DNA of 64,000 bases from Trichobilharzia szidati (Eukaryota; Platyhelminthes; Trematoda; Strigeidida; Schistosomatidae), in assembly GCA_944472155.2 (NCBI GenBank), contig OX235271.1, positions 100,267,256-100,331,255 on the forward strand, given 5' to 3'. The notes under the pieces were generated by a model. That model saw only the letters and a list, made by a program, of their open reading frames with translations. It made no database searches and was not told the origin of the DNA. Positions 58,615 to 64,000 of this stretch are shown here, in pieces. Within the stretch, counting starts at the first letter, position 1; each line of letters begins with the position of its first letter. Both the position numbers and the translations under genes were made by a program.

Positions 58615-59600
58615 AATTTAGACTTTAAAGTTAGGCGTAACGTAGCACATACAAACAGTTTGTCAAGTGATATAAATTTCATAATGAGACAAAAATAAAA
58701 ATAATCTGGAATTCCAAATGACACCACTAAAATGCGAAAACCGTGACAGTACTGCCAAACTGTCAATAGGATGAACGATGGATAGCGATAGTGTAAATTT
58801 CGTATTCAGAATATAAAATTAAGTTACAAAGTGGTTTAAAATTCTTATAATTTAATCTAAAAAAGCACACAAAACTGACACTACTAGCTGACAAGATTGA
58901 CCGTATGATTGAAAATTTAGGCATTATGAATTTCCAGGCCCCAATCATGTTGTGTCATCATTTAATAATATTAGTAATAACAGTAGGTAACCACATTATT
59001 CCAAAAAAAATTCTTATACAGAATGAAACTTCCAGCGTGTACATACTAGCGACAATTTATCTCCTTCAACAGACAAAAGATAAATTAGACAGTCTCAAAA
59101 AAATGAAGTTAATAGAAGCACAAATATATGCACCAATAATCTTAGGAATAAGCCACTGTTTACTTACAAATTGTACAGTGGGTCTATTAATTCATTTCTG
59201 ATATTTGTTTCTTGACACAACACCCGTATTAAATATGGTATGACTGAGTTTCTATATTTAGGCACACGAGTATAAGTTCTAAGGAAATTTCTTTTGGTTT
59301 CCCTTGAAGAGATACAAGGAAAAAGTTGTGAATACGGAGGATGTTCAGTATCCGACATCAATGACTTAATCAACAAAAATATCAGTTATGAGAATTAGTG
59401 ATTTGAAACTAACCCTGCTTACAACTTTAAGTTTTATTGTGGCGAGTGCTACTGATAAGATTTATCAGTAGTATATACAGAGACATTCATCAGCATAAAA
59501 ACATCAAATAGCAGGGAGGTATATTTGATCTCATAGAAGGCAAATGATACAGCGTTGTGGAGATACATGAGACACGTGAAAGCAACACAAATAAACACAA
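58615..59600. other. No gene recognised
   Basis: AT-rich. The open frame at 58905-59201 (+) has no motif and biased low-complexity composition. Confidence 0.3.
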
Positions 59601-59614
59601 TATTTTTTGATTTT

Positions 59615-59790
59615 TGAGTACAGCTTGATTCTACACCATATTTTTGGTACAAGTGTGGAATTTTCAGCATATGATATCGGTAGCCCAAATTTTGCAGGCC
59701 GACCGTAGATATCAGGTGTGCGTCGACAGGCGATCGAACTCCGGACCATGTTCATGGTCGGCGAGAATCCTAACCACTGTGCTACCGACT
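59615..59790 (-). mobile_element. tRNA-headed SINE (family 2), copy 3
   Basis: On the minus strand it carries the diverged box A (GGTAGCACAGTGGTTAGGAT) and box B (CCGGAGTTCGATCGCC), and the body that ends in AAGCTGTACTCAAAAATC. It is more diverged than the copies at 4810 and 40145. Confidence 0.75.
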
Positions 59791-59794
59791 GTTT

Positions 59795-61075
59795 CCAAAG
59801 TAGATGATCATGAATGACGATGAATCATCATGATTAATGTCCACATTTAGCTTAATTCGGACCGATTATTACCGTCAAATGACTTAGTGGTTATATCGAA
59901 GAAAAAAACATAGAAACTGGAGCACTTGAATACGTATGTGGAAAGTTGTAATTTGGAAACAGAATGAGAAAGTGACCAAGCTAGTCAACTCTCGCTTCAT
60001 CTACCAGTCCGACTGTCTCTGGGGAGACAAACTGAAAAGAGTTCAAATATAAATGTAGTGGTCGATTTCTCCAGATCTCCGCTCAATACCCTGGTTTCCC
60101 GTATGATTAACTTACCACTAATTCATTGAAAAGAAGCAAAAGAAGAAGGTGAAACAGTGTATTAGACTGTTACGCAATTGGTTCAGTCGGACGGAAGACT
60201 GTGAAACAGTACAAAGAGTATGAAAAATATTGGAGATTTCGCACTAACTATATCGAACATCTAATTAGCGAGTGATGTCATCCTGTTGACAGTTAAGAAA
60301 AGTGAAAGAATATTGATCACTACAGAACAGGCTATTTATTAGATCCATGGTAATATATTTTAAAAAATTAAATAGAGTGATATGGAATTCGAAAGTATCT
60401 GTCTTGAATAAAGTTTAGATGAAATGATATGAAATAATCGGTGTGATCACTTGATTGACACCATGCTATCACACTGACTTTTGCATCATTGATCTCATTT
60501 CTCAACTGTCTATTAGAATATTCCACCTGTCATCGTTTTGAGTGATAAAGTATAATCTATCAAACCACTGCAGCTCATAGAAAACCTTTCATAATGTAGA
60601 AATAATATACTAATATCAATACTACTTTGCATCATTCATGTTTAAGAGAGACAAAAGCGAGGATAACGAATGAAAGATGCAGATGGTTTCAATGCAGAAT
60701 GCAAAGTTGGCAAATAAATAAGCAAAGAACTGACAGCTACAAAGTAAATTCCTGCAATTAATTCATCAGTAAAACACACAATGCTCTGAAAAATCCACTA
60801 ATTGATAAAAAGTCATTCTGCCATTAACAAATCGAAATTAAGGATTCATTTATAAATGTGGCTTGCCTAATGCTCTCGTAGTATTCTGTGCTTTGATGAT
60901 ACTGTAACGGAAGGACTAATTTTCCAGGGTGGGAGTACATAAATCAATAAATTGTAAGAGAAGAGGTTTATTTATCCAAGAAAGTTTCAAATTCCTTACG
61001 TCAGATGAGTATACCCACATACCTATGACATCGGATGACGATCTAATTATGTCACATATTGATAGGAGGTATAAT
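59795..61075. other. No feature recognised
   Basis: AT-rich intergenic DNA with no recognised gene or repeat. Confidence 0.3.
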
Positions 61076-61079
61076 TCAT

Positions 61080-61660
61080 AGACTATATTATTGTGATCAA
61101 ACAACTGGTTGGTTACTCTCAAGTCTCTGTGGAGATCAACAGCACTCAGCATGGAAAATAAGATCCGGATTTTCAACTCCAATGTGAAGTCAGTGCTACT
61201 ATATGGATCAGAGATTTGGCGCGTCATGAAGAGCACTTCGAACAAACTACAGACCTTCATCAACAGCTGTCTTCTCTCGACACTCAAGAGCTCAATATTC
61301 AAGATCAGATGGCCGGCCATAAAAGATCAGCAACATAGATGGATCTCTGGGAGCGAACCAACCCAGCAGGAACCAATTGAGCAAGAAATATGCAGAAAGA
61401 AATGGAGGTGGATTGGATTGGTCATACTCTGAGAAAACCATCAAGTGATATCACAAGACAGGCCCTTGAGTGGAACCCAAACAAGAAACGGCGAGTAGGT
61501 CGTCAGGGCGAAGGTAACATGGAAGAGGTGATGCGAAGAGGAGATGAACGCATGTGGGCAGAAGTGTAGTCAGGTGAAAACGTTGGCAGAGGACCGAATG
61601 CAATGGAGATGTGCGCCTGAAGTCCTACGTTCCTCTAGGAACTAAAGGAAACAATAATAA
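61080..61660 (+). mobile_element. RTE-type LINE 3' end (SR2-like), best preserved copy
   Basis: The plus frame 61109-61429 reads VTLKSLWRSTALSMENKIRI, SNVKSVLLYGSEIWRVMKS, FINSCLLSTLKSSIFKIRWP and [14 protein letters not shown], the post-RT region of SR2-like RTE elements. A stop and shifts follow, then LAEDRMQWRCAPEVL and an AATAATAAATAATAATAA tail. It is 5'-truncated and inactive. Confidence 0.8.
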
Positions 61661-61664
61661 ATAA

Positions 61665-62425
61665 TAATAACTCGTTAGTACCATGAGATAGTGAGTGAGT
61701 CTTGTTGAACAGTCCCACATGAAAATAAGACATCTCATTACTCATCATTAACTCACAGTGATTTCATTCTAATTAATATCATTCATTCGTGAAATTAACC
61801 GGATTCAAACAAGTATAACGATTCATTTGAATAAAAAACTAATCAACAGTGTAAGGTGAATATCATAAATGAAATAGAATCTCAGCTACAACCAGTCAGT
61901 ATAGAACTACTAGCTTTAATTGTGACAGATGCCTTAACATTCTAAAATGACTATCAGTATATTATTACTAAATCAAAATTTAGCTAACTACTTTCAATTA
62001 CCGAAAATAGCCATCATCATATGACAGTAATATTATATTGCGCAGTGAAAACTACAAGGGAAGCAATACAGACGTATAAGGTACCTAGTAAACTATTTAT
62101 GCATAAGTGAAGCGGTCTTCAGATGTGCACACGTTTTTGTCAATTATTTTTATTATTTTCAGAAACATCATCACTCTAGGTGTATTATTATCGCGTCTAT
62201 TTTAGTCACATCTGACTTACTCAAAAGTAATCTTAATACTCTGTGATTAGTATCTGACGTGTTTTTTTCTTTTTGTAAAATATAGATATAATGCCAAATA
62301 TAAATTAAATTAAGTGGTATCAAAAATGACGAGTGGTTATGCCACCTCTATAGTCGTATGCTAAAAACACCATCGGTTATCTTTAATATCATGTTTTGAG
62401 GAAAAACATTTTAAAAAACAATTCA
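61665..62425. other. No feature recognised
   Basis: AT-rich. Nothing recognised. Confidence 0.3.
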
Positions 62426-62429
62426 GATT

Positions 62430-62780
62430 CACAGTTTGACTAGGTCATATGAAAGAAGACAGGACTCCAGGTGAACACAGAGAAGACAGCAACAACAAAT
62501 ATGTAGGAGAGAATGGAGATGGACTGGGCATACGTCGAGGAGACCATCGAATGACATCGTGCGCATTGCAGGCCATTCCTCGAGTGGAATCCAAATGGCA
62601 AGCGACGAGTGGGTCGTCCTAGAGTGGCCTGGAGGAGATCGTGTCAGTTGGAGGACATGAGAGATTATGGTCAATCGTGGACCCAGCTGAAGAGGACAAC
62701 AGGAAATAGAAGTAAGCAGAGATGTGTTACTGAAGCCGTATATTCCACTCGGAACTCAAGGGAATAATAATATAATACAG
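62430..62780 (+). mobile_element. RTE-type LINE 3' end (SR2-like), short copy
   Basis: Frame-shifted equivalents of 'CRRKWRWIGHT', 'RALEWNPNGKRRVGRP' and 'W..D' blocks can be read between 62500 and 62730, and the copy ends at GGAATAATAATATAATA. It is a truncated copy of the same family as 61080. Confidence 0.6.
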
Positions 62781-62784
62781 TAAA

Positions 62785-64000
62785 TGTCATATAATATGGA
62801 AAAGAGTAAAAACTCCTCTTGAATTGTGTATTTAGTGGTAACAGAGCAAATAAGTTTCTGAAGAGTGAAGTGATGAGAGCTTACAAAGAAACATTGTTCA
62901 TTATTGATTCATTCGCAAAAAACAAACTTCTACTTGCGGTCATTTGGGTGTGAATATTTCAGTTTAACTGCTACTTGAACAAGAAGTATGCAGGTTATAC
63001 TCAAAGGCAGATTGCCCAATGCTAACAGTGTCACGTACAGCTAATTATTGAATGAATAGATGCAAGTTGATTGTCATCTGAAAGAAACATTATTTAAAAG
63101 TGGATATCACCAGAAACCTTCATTAGACAGGGAGTACTAGATAGCTGGTCCGTCGTAACCTGATAATTAGTAACAGTTTAGGCCCGTGACTATATTAGAG
63201 ATCTAAGTCAGAATCGTCAGGCTAAGAGATTAGTGTGTCACCTTTCAGCCACTGAGTAGAAACCTAGTGGCTTATAAATTATAACTTCTCCCAGTTCATG
63301 GTATACATTGCCACCATCAATTAATGAAACTATTTAGCTGATACCGAACTAAATTCTAGAATATAATTCCTCTATGACTTATAGCATACACCAGAATATT
63401 TCAGAAGATGCAGAAAAATGTATTACTGGGTCTTTGATGATACAGAAGTAAAAACTGGAACCAATTATTCTAAACAAACTTCATAATCAATCTTTTTTTA
63501 TCTAGATGTTCAATACTCCAAATATGATCTCCAAATAACATTATTTTCCCTTATTTTCTAATATTCTAATAATTGAAGTTTCTATCTGGTATGCTAATTC
63601 TCTGCCCAACTGTCAACTATTCATTCACCTTCTTAACAGAATTATTTGTTCCTCTTATAAATATTTCCAAACATTATTAGATGATTAGAGGCAACTGTTA
63701 ATAAGTTTTAATTCTCAGTTGCATGCTTATTATCACTTACTAGCATGGCGTATCTGCGACCCTGGAAGGGATAATTATCCCGTCTGGGTTTCGAACCCAC
63801 ATCTAGAAATGAATTATTTAGGCCATAACTGATCACTTTTGGGATTTTTATGACTACATACCATAGCAACAGTTACTTCCTAGTGAAAAATCAAAATATA
63901 TTTCAAAATATTATGGAACGTATTATATTTCTTAAATATATCATGATAATAATAACTCATGTGATTATAAACTACTCACTACTGAAAAATCAGCCTTGAT
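62785..64000. other. No gene; eroded SINE-like pieces near 63100-63280 and 63745-63810
   Basis: On the minus strand near 63120-63260, CAGTGGCTGAAAGGTGACAC and GACCAGCTATCTAGTACTCC look like a worn family 1 SINE. Near 63745-63810 a minus-strand GTGGGTTCGAAACCCAGACG is box-B-like. The remainder is AT-rich without recognised content. Confidence 0.4.

Noticed and set aside
1..64000. CRISPR array, bacterial operon or prophage-like system
   Set aside because: No spaced direct repeats, no operon structure and no ribosome-binding-site pattern. Introns and eukaryotic retroelements throughout.

Overview
This window looks like nuclear DNA of a schistosome-type blood fluke. The evidence is the AT-rich base composition, intron-split genes, and a repeat set that fits Schistosoma: a CsRn1/Boudicca-type Gypsy element, a BEL/Pao (Sinbad-type) LTR element, SR2-like RTE and CR1-type LINE fragments, a Penelope-like fragment, and tRNA-headed SINEs with hammerhead-ribozyme-like tails of the Sm-alpha kind. 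The species cannot be named from the sequence alone. Most of the 64 kb is transposon-derived or shows nothing recognisable.

Host genes are few. On the minus strand, three exons with compatible phases at 8688-9018, 4532-4606 and 2864-3012 encode an A20/AN1 zinc-finger protein of the ZFAND5/ZFAND6 kind. Its introns hold LINE, SINE and Penelope fragments. A second minus-strand exon (50178-50991) encodes a Ser- and Asp-rich tail with a PPPY motif that I cannot assign to a family.

Layout: 9.9-13.4 kb holds RTE fragments. A diverged LTR lies at 15.35 kb. A nearly intact, very young Gypsy element fills 16898-22116, with gag, pol in the -1 frame, two LTRs that differ at one base by eye, and a CTAT target duplication. 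CR1 fragments lie at 22.7-24.7 and 38.6-41.0 kb. Foldback elements lie at 27.05-27.42 and about 34.5-34.8 kb. Two 304-bp solo LTRs lie at 41.07 and 51.56 kb. From 46 to 58.6 kb there is a cluster of SINEs in divergent inverted pairs. RTE 3' ends lie at 3.9, 56.2, 61.1 and 62.4 kb.

The standout is 28394-33289 (minus strand). Two 392-bp LTRs, identical by eye, lie inside a GACGGT target duplication, but the interior is not gag-protease-RT-integrase. It is one intronless reading frame with four parts: a short Gag-like N-terminus, the N-terminal repeats of host alpha-spectrin, the C-terminal half of host dipeptidyl peptidase III, and the BEL/Pao integrase C-terminal domain (DUF5641). A single in-frame TAG interrupts it. 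This is an LTR retroelement that has captured pieces of two unrelated host mRNAs and inserted recently as a unit. The DPP III zinc motif in it is altered (HELTGY), so any product would be non-catalytic. The nearby young Gypsy element shows that a reverse transcriptase and integrase of that class were active recently; whether a BEL/Pao helper exists cannot be seen here.
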